The notes under the pieces: generated by a model | Database searches by the model: none | What the model was told of the DNA's origin: nothing | The model's input: only the letters and a program-made list of their open reading frames with translations | Part shown: piece by piece, positions 10,179 to 20,962 of the stretch | Layout: the number at the start of each line of letters is the position of its first letter | Numbering within the stretch: the stretch's first letter is position 1 | Program-made: the position numbers and the translations under genes | Assembly (NCBI GenBank): GCA_030704615.1 | Contig: CM060732.1 | Location: 44,933,053-44,993,052 of the forward strand | Direction: 5' to 3' | Length of the DNA: 60,000 nt | Source: Takakia lepidozioides | Taxonomy: Eukaryota > Streptophyta > Takakiopsida > Takakiales > Takakiaceae

Positions 10179-11239
10179 TCAGTAAGTGATATTAAGAAAC
10201 TTGGCCATGGCTTCCACGGCACCTGGTGGCCACTGCAGCTCTACACCAATCCACCTGATATTGCTGTACTGCGGTTCCCGAGCAGTGGTCTCAGAGAACC
10301 GTTCCTCTGCCCGGCTGCGGTCACCTTCTCTCCACAGCACTGCCGCTAGAGCTGCATGAGCCTCAGTGTAATTTGGATACTTCCGGACAAGGCCTTGTAT
10401 CAGTTTCTTGGCCTCCCCCAATCTGTCGAGCTGAAAGAGAACCAGAGCTTACTTGAGTCGGTATCTGAAATCCTGGGCCGCCTCCTCAAACTTCAGAAGG
10501 GAGACCCTCACACTCCCCCGGTTGGACCAGACACTGGCATTTGCGGAATCCTCATCTATCAAAGCTGAAAACAATTCTTCAGCAATTTCCAGGTCTCCAG
10601 CAACCGCCGCCCTGAGAGCATCCTGCAGCTTGGGATTTTCAACGTCTTTGAGCTTTACTCTCGTTGAAACTGCTGCTTTTGCAGGAAGATCAACATTGCC
10701 CAACCTTAGTGCTCCAAGTGCCACAGAAAGGCTGAATAACAGCTGGCGTCAGGCAGTTACTGACGAGTGCCCTGCGATACCGGCATTACCATCTCTTCCT
10801 TCTCGTTGTAGTCGTCTCTCTGCCTGGCCGCTCCTCAGCTACAGACCGCAGGCTTCGTTGAAACTTGAGCTGGGTAATACCCTGATTCTTGGGCTCTCCA
10901 TAAGCGGTACCCTTGCTCACAGGCCTCTTCAATCCAAAAAAACGGGCTGGCTTGGAGTCACCCACGGCAAGCCCTTCATTTCCACTCCACACGGCAGCCC
11001 TGAGACGATGACAGGATCGCTGCAGAAGAATCTAGGCACGAAAAAGAGCTAACCTCTAACCCGTTGTTACTTGATGAATCAATCAGGCAGCATTCATCTC
11101 CAGTAGCCTGAGCAAGATCTCTACTAAACGCGTGACTCCAGCAAGATCCGCTAGCAGTAACTGCAAGTGAAGTATCCACCGCAAGCTTAATAGCTTTCTG
11201 CCGCTCCGGAATGGTTAAACACTCAGTTGAATCATTCAT
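10179..11239 (-). pseudogene. Chloroplast-lumen-type TPR protein fragment (captured, processed)
   Basis: Minus-strand frames encode an N-terminal Ser/Thr-rich region (11239-10976), a basic region (10992-10786), a hydrophobic segment with an AxA-like end (LLFSLSVALGALRL...LPAKA, about 10745-10675) and tetratricopeptide repeats: LQDALRAAVAGDLEIAEELF, NASVWSNRGSVRVSL, and after a gap LGEAKKLIQGLVRKYPNYTE and LAAVLWREGDRSRAEERF. The basic-then-hydrophobic arrangement resembles a bipartite thylakoid-lumen transit peptide. The TPR array is interrupted near 10449, where several repeats seem deleted, and at least one frameshift disrupts the N-terminus. No introns are present, so it looks like a processed copy. 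A parent gene must exist elsewhere. Confidence 0.7.
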
Positions 11240-11461
11240 AGACCTGTGTCACACCAAGGTATATTATAATAGTGCTAAAACAAACATTATATCTAGCTTA
11301 GCACTAGAAAACTAGATGGCTGATCTCTCTCGAGTGATAATGAAGCTTGAAAGGACATACACTCCCAACACAAGAAATATAAAATCCATCGCTATCACTC
11401 ATTGAAACTGAAGTCGAGCCAGGGGCACCCCAAGCTATGGGGACTCCACCCCACAACAACC
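11240..11461. other. Element sequence next to the upstream LTR
   Basis: No gene is visible. A primer-binding site would be expected just left of 11462 on the minus strand; the sequence there, beginning GGTTGTTGTGGGG, does not match the common initiator-Met tRNA 3' end. Confidence 0.4.
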
Positions 11462-11691
11462 TGTATCCCTACATAAGCACACTAAAAACCTAAACACATG
11501 CAGGAGCTCGGTCGCGCAGGCTCAACTCGAGAGAGATGAGCTGCGCGACTGCCGCTCTCGTGAAGATAAGACAGACCAGGTGTCAAACTAAACTTGACAC
11601 CTGATTTAACACTTGACCTAAATCCAAGTGTTAAATACAAATAACTAGTTTTATTCTAGCTGTTTTCACACTGTGCTTATTTAACTTGACA
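11462..11691 (-). repeat. 5' LTR of the Gypsy-like element (right copy)
   Basis: It starts with TG and ends with CA, 230 bp, and matches the left copy closely. It contains the same two tandem hairpins. The expected target-site duplicate of the 5 bp after 11691 would lie outside the window to the left, so it cannot be checked here. Confidence 0.75.
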
Positions 11692-12700
11692 GGTGGAATT
11701 TCTGAGGGTTTTAAAAACTGGGTAAATTATTAAATTCTGTTTGATGGTTTTATCATAATTAATATTAAGTGCTGTTACATTGAATGTATGAAGAAACAAA
11801 AGAAAAAAGTAATACTAGATTATATTTTCGAAAAGGATTTTTAGATTTCGTTTTTTTTTTCTGGGGCAACTTAAAAAATGACCACGTGGTGATGATGACA
11901 GTTTTCAAAGTTCAGTTTTCTTTTTTTTCCTTGTGGCTTTAAAATGACGACGATGACATGACTGCCGATTAACAAAATTCATTTCTTTTATGGGCAGCTT
12001 TAAAAATGATGGAAATGACATGGCTGATGATAATGTGGTGATGATGATGTGGTGACCATGCCATATCACTGTTCCATCCTATTATTGCTCTACAACACTA
12101 AAACTAGTCTTCGACCTTCATTTGTCACTAGAACTAGGGTCGCACATTGCTTCGTACTACTCGTGAGAACAATGTCAAAAAAGTTCAACGTTTATTTCAT
12201 TTTGATTGGAAATATATTATATGCGAAAAATAAGGAGTAATGTAAGACTTAATGTAGGAGTGCGAAATGTGAGTAGTTTTGCTGGTTTGGAATAGCATCA
12301 GCTTCTTGAGCTTGTTGAGAAAAAGAGAGTATTATGGATCAACCGATTACTTACCCTTCCATGTTGCCCTGGTTACGGCCATGTTTACCTTCCAAATGGA
12401 AAGCGGTAGTCTTTCAGGGTGAAGTGACTCCGTATAAACAAGAAAAATCCTAGTATTAAGATTTTTGATATTTCATTAGCTATTACCATTCAGATTTAAT
12501 ATATATACATATACACTGGTAAGCTGAAACATGCTCACCACAAAACCAAAGGGTTGATCTTGTGAGGGTTTCGAATTTCTGTTTGGTGATTGGATCATAG
12601 TAATGCGTAGAAGTGCTATAACAATTACATTGAATATCTAAAGAAAACTTAACCTCTACAGAACGAGCTAAATTCCTGCACTTTTGGACAAAAAGCGTAC
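11692..12700. repeat. Gene-free repeats with poly-pyrimidine runs
   Basis: No gene is supported. The segment 11700-11810 (tgagggtttt ... tacattgaatgt) is similar to 12560-12660, suggesting an old duplicated repeat. The segment about 12000-12140 (tgctctacaacactaaaactag) recurs at 14420-14560. Confidence 0.45.
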
Positions 12701-14290
12701 ATACCCTGTATTGCCTTGTTGTATCTTCCTTCCACATACATCCACAGGGATGAACCGTACAATGTCATCCCTACTGACATAATGAACACTGTGACAAAAT
12801 TTCATGAGATTTCACCATTGCAAATGGAATATGATAGCAAAAGAAAATGCCCCAAATTGAAAACAAATCGATTACCGGCCCATGACAAATTCACCTTTGA
12901 CCAATGCTTTTTGGCATTTTTGCAAACTTTTGTAGAGTGATTGGCCTCCACATTCTGGATTTGGGGCATATAGCAGGTGCTCCCTGCAAATATCAGTCTG
13001 ATCCACCAAAAATAGGGGGGTGTTGCTTTGTATGTGAATTATGGGGGGGTAAATTCATCCCAAGTTCCTCTACTCACCCAAAAGCTCCTAAATGCCCACC
13101 AAAACTAAACTGACTGCAGATTCCACTGGTTATTGCATGCACCACTGTTTGGCAAAGGTCACTGCCCAAAAGAAAATTTGATTCAGAGGAAATTCCCCGG
13201 GTGGATGTGATTTTTTTTGGATTTTCCGGCCATCGCCAAACCAGGCATTCTGGTGCCGGACCGGTGTCTTCTCTGGCCAGAATGGATTTCCGGCCTGCCA
13301 CGTGGGCAGTCAACGGGTGTAGACCAGTGTTGGTCTGGTATCTTGAATTGGAAATACCAGAAGAGTTCTGGTATGAAGTGCTGAATTTTCTTAAGGTAGG
13401 TAGGTTTTCCAATAATGCAGCCCCTGATTTTTTCAAGTATGAATCTGGTATGCATAGAGTGGTTTAAGAAAAAATCAATCCGGATATGAGCAATGGTATC
13501 TGAATGTCAATAACCTAGAAATATGAACTCGGATATGGTATTAAGAAAATAATAAAATAAAAATGGTACTAGTATTCAAATTCAAATTCAATATTGAAAT
13601 GGCCATTTGAACCGTTCAAATGGCCATTTCAATATTCAAGAATACCACAAGGGGAACCTACTCATCTCATAGGATACCAACCCCCATACAATTATACACT
13701 GAATCAGAATTGCTGCATCCATAGTGTCTCGCAAATGAAGATCAAAGTGTCATTGTTATAATCAAATAGCTAGTATATGCCCCTAGCCCTAAATCTCTAC
13801 TCTACATTACAAAGTACCCCAGCGCATATTAACAAGATACCCGAACAGACCTGTAGCGACGAGTCGAGCTCTGGTAGGGGTCGGGGAAAGGAGAACCCTA
13901 ACTGCCGCCTGGTAGGGTTTGGGGGGCTGCCAGAGAACTCGAGAACCTTCTGGTAGGGTACTACAAATGTTTACGGGAACAGAGAACAATAGGTTAGGTT
14001 AGGAGAGACCCGGGTTGATACCCGGCGAAACCTAGATACCAGACCAACACTGGTGTAGACACCCCGGAGCCAAGAAATTCCTGGACCCCCTCACACGTCG
14101 AAAATTCCACCATGCAGGGAATTGATTGTTTTCCGGAAATCAATTTCCGGGCGTGTAGAGGACACCGGGACCCACCTTTTTCATTGAGGGCACACTTTCA
14201 TCTGAGTTCATCTGGCTCAGTTACTACCTAGATCAAAAACGACACCACCGGTTTCGGGTCGCGTCATCGTTTAGGGGTTAAGAGAGAAAG
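12700..14290. repeat. Diverged non-coding repeat, copy 1
   Basis: Several blocks match a second region at 19330-20065 in the same order: 'ggatgaac', a 'tggcctcca' block, 'gctgctttgtatgtgaa' followed by G-rich sequence, a 'tgccacgt' block, and a terminal 'gggtcg..tttaggggttaag' block. The outer parts at 13316-13345 and 14033-14062 are inverted copies of each other around 'taccagaccaacactggt'. No protein is recognisable, so a non-autonomous element is likely. Confidence 0.5.
13587..13639. repeat. Near-perfect 26-bp hairpin
   Basis: Arms 13587-13612 and 13614-13639 ('aatggccatttgaac' and its complement) are complementary except at one position, with a one-base centre. Confidence 0.85.
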
Positions 14291-14860
14291 AAATCAATAT
14301 TAGAATAAAATTGATAAAAATGATTGTCATAATTTAGTTTTTTTTTTTGGCGGGCAGCTTAAATATTAGAGCAGATTTGACAAAAGTGATGTAAATAATT
14401 CAGTTTTTTCTTTTTTTTTCTTTTTTTTCTCTGGGCAGATTCAGAAAATCTGACTACCATGACGTGTTGATGCTAACATGGCACTCTGCCACCCTATTCC
14501 TGCTCTACACTAAAACTAGCCTCCAAACTTCAGTTTCACTAGAGTTCATAAGGCAAATGTTAAATGTTAATTTTTTAACAATGTTCTCAAAAGTCGTGTG
14601 GAGCAACGCACTATAAGGTTCATCCCCATGGACGATTGGGGGTAAAAAGGTACAACCTTGTCCGTGAGGGTACATATGCAAGTTATTAGTGGGCCCACCA
14701 AAATAGTGCTTGTCGTTTAGTGCAGGGCTTGCACATCATCCATTAACGTGTTTTTGTGCTCGCAGGTCTATTTTGGCTTATCATGTTGAAGTCAACAGAA
14801 GAAAATGTGGTCAAAGGATCTTACACAATGTGAAGGCTCTGATTGGTGGTTATGCTGAGT
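14291..14860. other. Gene-free stretch
   Basis: Poly-T tracts (14338-14430) and the second copy of the 12000-12140 repeat (14420-14560) are present. I see no gene. Confidence 0.5.
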
Positions 14861-14861
14861 C

Positions 14862-15057
14862 ATGCTCCGGTTTTGGGATGAGTTTTGCCGATTTGTCACG
14901 TTCTTATTGGCTCAGATGACGCTGAATATAACCCATATTCTTTGCCCTTCATGTTTAATCGGTTCTGGATGATTTTTGCCTATGTGCCAAGTTGTTATTG
15001 GCTCTGAGGACACTGGAATATAACCTATATTCTTCGCCTTCAAATTTGACCGGTTCA
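14862..15057. repeat. Imperfect ~100-bp tandem duplication
   Basis: 14862-14960 and 14963-15057 share 'gatgagttttgcc', 'gttcttattggctc', 'tgaatataacc' and 'tattctt' blocks in the same order with scattered substitutions. Confidence 0.6.
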
Positions 15058-15161
15058 GTCAATCTTGATTGATTTGACGATGCACAAAGGATTTTAAGAA
15101 ATGGACGACACAGATGGGAACAATGTAACGGCTCACCTGATCCAAAAACTGGTTATGTCAC

Positions 15162-15243
15162 GTAGCCGGTGCGAGGTGGTAATGTGGGCCCTAAATATTG
15201 TGCCCACATTACAGCCGGTAACCACGCTCCTCGCACCGGTTAC
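15162..15243. repeat. Fold-back sequence with two nested stems
   Basis: Outer arms (gccggtgcgagg at 15162-15176, cctcgcaccggt at 15228-15243) enclose inner arms (taatgtgggc at 15179-15190, gcccacatta at 15201-15212). The right side has a 15-bp extra segment. Confidence 0.7.
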
Positions 15244-16265
15244 CTAGTCCTTACCTTCCTCTTATGTGTTGCCAAAGCAAGAGAGCCCATATGTAAACCC
15301 AAGTTTCAATCAAAGAAAAACAAGCAAGAGTTACTGGGGGCTAGTGAAGAGGCGGGACAAGGACATGCCCGCCTAAGGTAGTGGTATCTAGAAGTGTGCT
15401 TTTAAGCAATGTGCAATGTCCACAAAAATTACATGAGTTGAATAGCAAATGAAGCAACAATCGTTGTGTAAAGCACATAATTTTCCAATCATTAATGTAT
15501 TATATATGAATTATCAAAATCAATGTACATATTATCCCACTTCTGCTCAGTAGGTCCCTCCTGTAATGCCATACATTGTTCCTTGATATGCGCTTAAAGG
15601 TGCCATGAGTGCACAAGGTGTGCACCTACACCTTTCCCAAAAAATTACCAAAACCAGGCCATGTGTGGGCCCAAATGTACCTACCTCCCAAATCCGTGCA
15701 TCTACCTATGGAAGGACCCATAACTTACCTTGCATGGATCACAACTTGTGCAATTTCTGACCATACATGTATCAAGTAGAACCCCTAAATCTGCCCTGAG
15801 ATGACCTACAAATCCTCAGACATGACCATCTCAGAATCTTAAAGTAGCCATCCCGTAGACACACCTGGAAGACTCGAGAGCTCCCTCATTTCCCATTCTC
15901 CTGCCATTCCAAGGCAACTTCCGCCAAAGACTTGCTCCTCCTGCTCCTCCTTATTCTGTGGACTTCAGGGTGCCTTAAGTTATGCATGCTCTCACTGCCT
16001 TCCGTTGATCACACCCCTATGTGGTGTCAAATGTGGGACCCCATGTAACTGGCCCGTGTGCCTAGCTAGGAGCCACGGTGACGAATTGGCTGGTGTCTTC
16101 ACTGTTTTTCTTTGCTCGACGTCGCCGGATTGCCATGGCTTGGTTATACCTGCATATGTTCGGAATCGATCCACAGAACGGGGCATGGTGCCTGATGGGC
16201 CCTCCCGACTTCATCAGTGCATGCAAGTGATAGCCATACTCCCCCAATGCCTTGTTTGTCCATTG
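15244..16265. other. Gene-free stretch
   Basis: Short frames only, with no family likeness. A palindromic 'gtgcacaaggtgtgcac' occurs near 15608. Nothing here supports a gene. Confidence 0.5.
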
Positions 16266-16269
16266 TGCG

Positions 16270-16560
16270 TCATATGCTTTCTTTGCTGCCGCTTCTTCCT
16301 TTTCTGATCCGAGTCGCCTCTTGCTTGGCTAATTTTTCTGCTACCTTCTTCTCCCGTGCAATGCATTGGTCCTCTTGTTTCTTCTCTTTGGCTGCAATTG
16401 CTTCCGCCTTGAGTCGTGCTTTATGCTCAAGGGAATTGACGTAGTCATCGTTGGTCATAATTATGGATTTGGAGTAATCGATTAACACTTGCCCATCTTG
16501 AGTCATTCGTCTTCTAGTGGGTGCAGAGCCTCCGGAAGGGTGAGAAACCTAGCTATACTA
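16270..16560 (-). pseudogene. Possible DNA transposase C-terminal remnant
   Basis: A 78-residue minus frame that is open upstream to about 16550 encodes a charged Lys/Glu/Ala helix (HKARLKAEAIAAKEKKQED, REKKVAEKLAKQEATRIRKG), preceded by a GGSAPTRRRMTQDG and IDYSKSIIMTNDDY stretch. From memory, such a basic linker, a 'SKSI..T...Y' box and a terminal coiled coil occur at the end of DDE transposases of the pogo/Tc1 type. There is no catalytic domain. It could also be an unrelated open frame. Confidence 0.3.
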
Positions 16561-17140
16561 GTGGACCCGTGAATGTGTCTTGGGTAGCATTGTGGGTAGT
16601 AATCTGAATGCCTGGCTAGGACGGAAATCCATGTCTATCGCTCCACGAATTGCTATTGCAGAAAACTGCAGTGTGATAAAATGTGTGCACTGTAGCAGTA
16701 TATAGAGTGAACCATGCATCCTATTTGCATTCATGCCTGACTGTTGTATTAACTGGCCGTTGTCCCAAAACACCCGCCCCCCACTTTCAAAAACAAATGA
16801 GGAATTTGAAATGGGAATCATTAGTCGGCTGTTTAATTAGCTTCACTAATCCACCATTAATTAAGCCCCTTGTACTCCAAAAACGCCCTATAGTGTACTT
16901 AATCCAAAGTAGTAATTAACCTTGAACTACCTCCATTGCAAAAGTGCACAGTACTAGGATGAAAAGGGTGACTTCATTCATAAAAAATAGGGGACAGAAA
17001 AAGGCAACGCGCACTTTTAGATGCTGCTACCTTAGAGAAAAAGGAGGGGGGGCTCCTGAGTAAACGATGGGCCGGGCTATAGGGATGTCTGTTTTATTTA
17101 TAGAAGGTTAAAAATAGGCCCACCATTGGAGCAGCCAATG
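16561..17140. other. Gene-free stretch
   Basis: No gene or clear repeat boundary is visible. Confidence 0.45.
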
Positions 17141-17149
17141 GCGGGTTAG

Positions 17150-17353
17150 GATTATAGGTTTTATAGGGTAAGAATTAGTGGAAATGTGTCAAAGGGTGGG
17201 GTAAGGTAGGACTCGTGGGGGTGTCACTAGGGTCTTCTAGAAGGCCCCAAGATTAGAGGTTTTATAGGGTTAGAATTAGTGGAAACGTGTCAAAGTGTTA
17301 AAGGGTGGGGTAAGGTAGGACTCGTGGGGGTGTCTCTAGGGTCTTCTAGAAGG
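17150..17353. repeat. ~102-bp tandem duplication carrying TTCTAGAAG boxes
   Basis: Two copies, about 17150-17249 and 17250-17353, both read 'ggttttataggg ... agaattagtgga ... gggtggggtaaggtagga ... tcttctagaaggcccc'. The second has about 10 extra bases. Confidence 0.8.
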
Positions 17354-17416
17354 CCCCACCACCGCCTCGCAGGGTCTTCTCGAAGTCTCCAGCACCGCCT
17401 CCCAGACTATATAAGG
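17235..17416 (+). promoter_or_regulatory. Heat-shock-element-like boxes followed by a TATA box
   Basis: TTCTAGAAG at 17235-17243 and 17344-17352, and CTTCTCGAAG at 17376-17385, each fit the TTCnnGAA core bound by heat shock factors. TATATAAGG follows at 17408-17416, about 23 bp after the last box. No ORF of note follows, so the module may drive a non-coding transcript, be an LTR U3 remnant, or be coincidental. Confidence 0.4.
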
Positions 17417-17740
17417 GCCGTTTGTTTTTTTATGTTCACATGAGGAATATGCATAGGTGTGTGCTACAAAAAAGCTCTGATGCCTTCCAAAGGAAGTGTG
17501 GTGCCTCTTGACTCTTGGCCTCGAAGGGCTACTATTGGTATGTGCTCTTACTATGCCAAAACGGTAAATGTAATGCCAGTTTGCATTTTCCTATGTCTAA
17601 AACGACAATAGGAATAATGTAAGAACTTACTGGACGCATGTGATTTGACGGTACTTTTGGCAGCCTGGGCTCCTCCGGCGGGGCCCTTGTCAAATCCTCC
17701 CCACCCCTTCTTACCTCGGTTTTGCTATTAAATACTTAAT
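17417..17740. other. Possible transcribed leader, no ORF
   Basis: This lies just downstream of the TATA-like box. It contains no ORF longer than 60 codons and no recognised RNA. Confidence 0.4.
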
Positions 17741-17744
17741 AGTT

Positions 17745-17900
17745 GTGGTGGGTAGCGTGATGGTAAGATATTGCAAGTGGCGAGGTTTAGGGTTCAAATC
17801 TTGATGGGGGGTCTTGTAGTGTAACCCGAGTATTAGTATTCCAATCGGTTTAACCCTTTGTAACGCCGGTTTCTCATGTAACTCGGGTTAGTCTTGAACT
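17745..17900 (+). repeat. tRNA-derived SINE-like sequence
   Basis: An A-box-like 'tagcgtgatgg' near 17752 is followed about 40 bp later by a B box, 'gggttcaaatc', near 17793. That is the internal pol III promoter layout of tRNA-derived SINEs. The tRNA-like part does not fold into a full tRNA by eye. Confidence 0.5.
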
Positions 17901-17924
17901 CAAATCAAATTTCGAGACCAAGTG

Positions 17925-18020
17925 TGAGGTACACCGAGTGGAGTTACACTCCATTTTGTGTAACCCCGAGTGGAGTTACACACTTTGTGTAACCCCGATT
18001 GGAGTTTATACTCCTTTAGT
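17925..18020. repeat. Short tandem repeat of ~35 bp
   Basis: The unit 'gagtggagttacac...tttgtgtaacccc' occurs two to three times with decay. Each unit is partly self-complementary (ggagttacac / gtgtaaccc). Confidence 0.6.
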
Positions 18021-18441
18021 TCCATGTCACTCTCAAGAGAGAGTGGGGAAGATTTGACATGCCAAAAACCGGTGTACCATCCTGTCAGAGGTTGCACATG
18101 TGCATGCCCTTCTTACATTATTCCTATTATATTCCGTCTAAAACATGTCACATTATTCTATTCATATCTGCCGGCCTCAAGATCCGTCACAAATGTATCA
18201 AACCTACTTCAGATCCAGCAGGCATAACCGACGGATAATTGGCAAAATGAAAATCTACTAATTCGTAAGTGGCCAATGCATGCTCAACATTCCCTGGCAC
18301 GATCTGGATCATTGGATGTTGGCAGAATTAAGTTATTTTGTTGAATCTTGGGCATGATTATTGCTCAACTTTTTGGACCCCATTACTTTGGCTGCTTCTC
18401 TGGTGTTGACATGTGTTAGCCTTGCACTGGCCAGTCACCTC

Positions 18442-19228
18442 GGGCAATGGCCATTGGGAGGCGAATCCCTAAAATAATCCCACTAGCCACGGCTTTGGTG
18501 CAAGATCTTTGAGGGCCACTTTACACTAGGGACCAAGACCAAGTGGAAATGGAGCAAAGAGAGAGAAGATTCCGGCCAAGGCCGGCGTAACTAAGAGCCA
18601 CTTCGCCCTGCGGCTACTGCCCCTTATGAGGGGTGGGCCCTATGGAAATGGAGAGGGCCGAAAATTGTTCCCAAGGGCTTTACATTAGGGACCAAGCCCA
18701 AAAGACCAAAGCGGGCCAATAAGCTTAAATGGCACCTACTTTTTGCACGAACTTCTTGGTTTAGACCAAGGAAATGGAACCCTCTTGATAGCGGGGCCAA
18801 CTCATTGCCTCGCTGAACCAAGACGTAGGACCAAGACCAGCCCAAGAGTGGCACTTCTCGGTCCCACGATTTCTTGGTCTTGGTCCCTAGTGAAGTGGCC
18901 CTCAGTATCACTCCTCTAGAGACCATGCCGTTCCAGTTATGATTCCGATACCAACAAGCCTCAAACAACAATCGGCTCTCTTGCTTTGGCAAAACATAAG
19001 AGGAAGGTAAGAGTACCAAGCATGTCTCAACACAACGCACCAATCGGTGCCTTGACACGATGGAAGGTCCTGCCACAATTTCTCCGCGGACTTGAACATG
19101 ATGCATAGTCTCTCTCTCTACAAGAGCCAATAAATACCTACTCTATTTTTATAGGGCCCTTATGTGTTAGGTGATGGCAGTGGCTGGCTGGATTATTTTA
19201 GGGCATTCGGCTCCCAATGGCCATCACC
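18442..19228. mobile_element. Nested fold-back (MITE-like) elements
   Basis: Outer arms at 18442-18480 and 19190-19228 are inverted copies (aatggccattgggag / ctcccaatggcca; ccctaaaataatcc / ggattattttaggg). Inside, 18511-18903 is a second inverted-repeat unit whose arms contain 'gagggccact' and 'ctagggaccaagaccaag'. A third, shorter pair lies at 19163-19176 and 19217-19228. A 168-codon frame at 18624-19130 runs through the arms and is unlikely to be a gene. No transposase is present. Confidence 0.6.
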
Positions 19229-19329
19229 TAATACACAACCGCCAAAACAAATAGCATTAGGACTAGCTAACTTTTGGGAGTTTTCCCAAAAAGTGGGCCA
19301 TACCCTCCATTGCTAAGCTGTAACTTCCT

Positions 19330-20065
19330 ACCCCCTTACATCCAGCTGGATGAACAGTTCCATTTCATCCCCACCTACTACACGAAGGTCCTCAAAAAAT
19401 TGTAGCACTTTTGACCGTTCCATTTAGTAGATTATAACAAAAGAAAATTGAACAAGTTGAAACCATGAACAAAAAAAGAGAGGAAAAATTGCTTTGACCA
19501 TGCAAGTTTGGTGATTTTACAATTTTTCTTGAAGAAATGGCCTCCAAAATCCGGATTAGCAGCAACCAACATGTCATCTCCCCGAATCTCACACCAAAAT
19601 GCCAAAATTATGGGGGCTGCTTTGTATGTGAAATCTGGGAGGTAAGAAATCTTTTTGGCTTCTTTCCCAAGTACACCCATGAGGTGACATTTGTTTTCCA
19701 ATTCCTCTGGTAAGTAAGTGCACAGTAACATTCATGGTGCCTTGTCCAAATTTTTTGGCATTATGATAAATTTTCAGCCCTAGATGTTACCTTGAAGACT
19801 GCCCATTTGGCTGCCACGTAGGTAGGTCAATGGTGCTCTAACACTGGATTTCATGAAAAATCCTGGCACTTTGCAAAATTCTAGGGGGCAGAGCTTTTAT
19901 GAATTTTTGGCGCTGTAAATTCCCACGTGTGTGCCTCTCTGATATGTACAATTCATCTTCAAGGTTCACTTCCATCCAATATCATCCATGGGAATCGGAG
20001 CGTGGCAAGTAATCTGATGCGACCCGTCAGGTCGGGTCCTCCTTTAGGGGTTAAGAAGTCAAAGA
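19330..20065. repeat. Diverged non-coding repeat, copy 2
   Basis: It shares ordered blocks with 12700-14290 and ends with the same 'ggtcgggtcc..tttaggggttaag' block. There is no coding likeness. Confidence 0.5.
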
Positions 20066-20962
20066 TTCTGCTCCCACTGATACCAACAAATACAAATACA
20101 AATATCCGCCAAACACTGAAAATAACCGAGTCTTACTTTAGAAGCTTCTTTGCGCCCCCGCCGGCATGCTTATCGAGGAAACAGTTTTCATCCTGAAAGC
20201 TGTACAACGACACATTCATCCGCTGTTTTCTTCTTGTCGTTATGTGGAGACGACGAGACGACGTTTATGGTGCTGTGCATGGGCACAAGAGAGGAGTGGC
20301 TGGTTGCAAAGCTTGGTGCTGCAAGCTCTCTTGGGCCATTGCCGATTTCATTCTTGGGGACCCGACTTCTTTGGGAATTCCAACGAGAATGTGCTGCTTA
20401 TGGCTGTGAAGTCTTTCTACTCGTTCTCGCTGTGCATTGTATTCATGCCTTGGTTAGCCACTCTTTGTACGCTTGCATTCTCCGTCATTTCAAATCTGTA
20501 GCATCGAATTGTTGTCTTTATAAATTATGAAGCTCATATCGTAAGATTAGGAAGAATATTTCCCCGCATGTATTCGTCACAATTTTCTTTGTTGATGCCT
20601 GTTTTGGATGTCCAACAGGTAATGTGGGCTCTTTGAATTGAGGACCAATTTGAAGTATGACTATGGAGGGTATGTCACTCATACATTCCCCAAAGAGAGA
20701 CGGAGGTAGAGATTCAAAAAATGGAGGGTATGTTAGTAATGTTTTCACCAAGCAGAGGAAAAGGAAAGAGAAAAAATCAAGTGACTTTATAAGTCCGCGC
20801 AAAGCTCAAAGAGCTTATGGGACGAGAATGCCGACAGGACCCACAAGAAGCAGCTCAAAATCAACACCAATTGATGAAGGATGTAACGCCTCATGCTGCA
20901 CAGAATTTCCGATCCTCGTAGTGGAACGCCTCTGGAAGGGATTAGCTAGTGTCTCCCCCTCA
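20066..20962. other. Unassigned stretch with a LINE-derived fragment
   Basis: Two overlapping plus-strand frames of 126 and 111 codons lie at 20150-20530 and 20166-20501; neither has a family likeness. At about 20780-20830 a short piece matches the LINE family A 3' end (tccgcgcaaagctcaaagag). Confidence 0.4.

Noticed and set aside
17745-17820. Functional tRNA gene
   Set aside because: A and B boxes are present, but no complete cloverleaf or acceptor stem can be formed by eye.
18624-19130. 168-codon minus frame
   Set aside because: It runs through the arms of fold-back elements; its protein has no recognisable domain.
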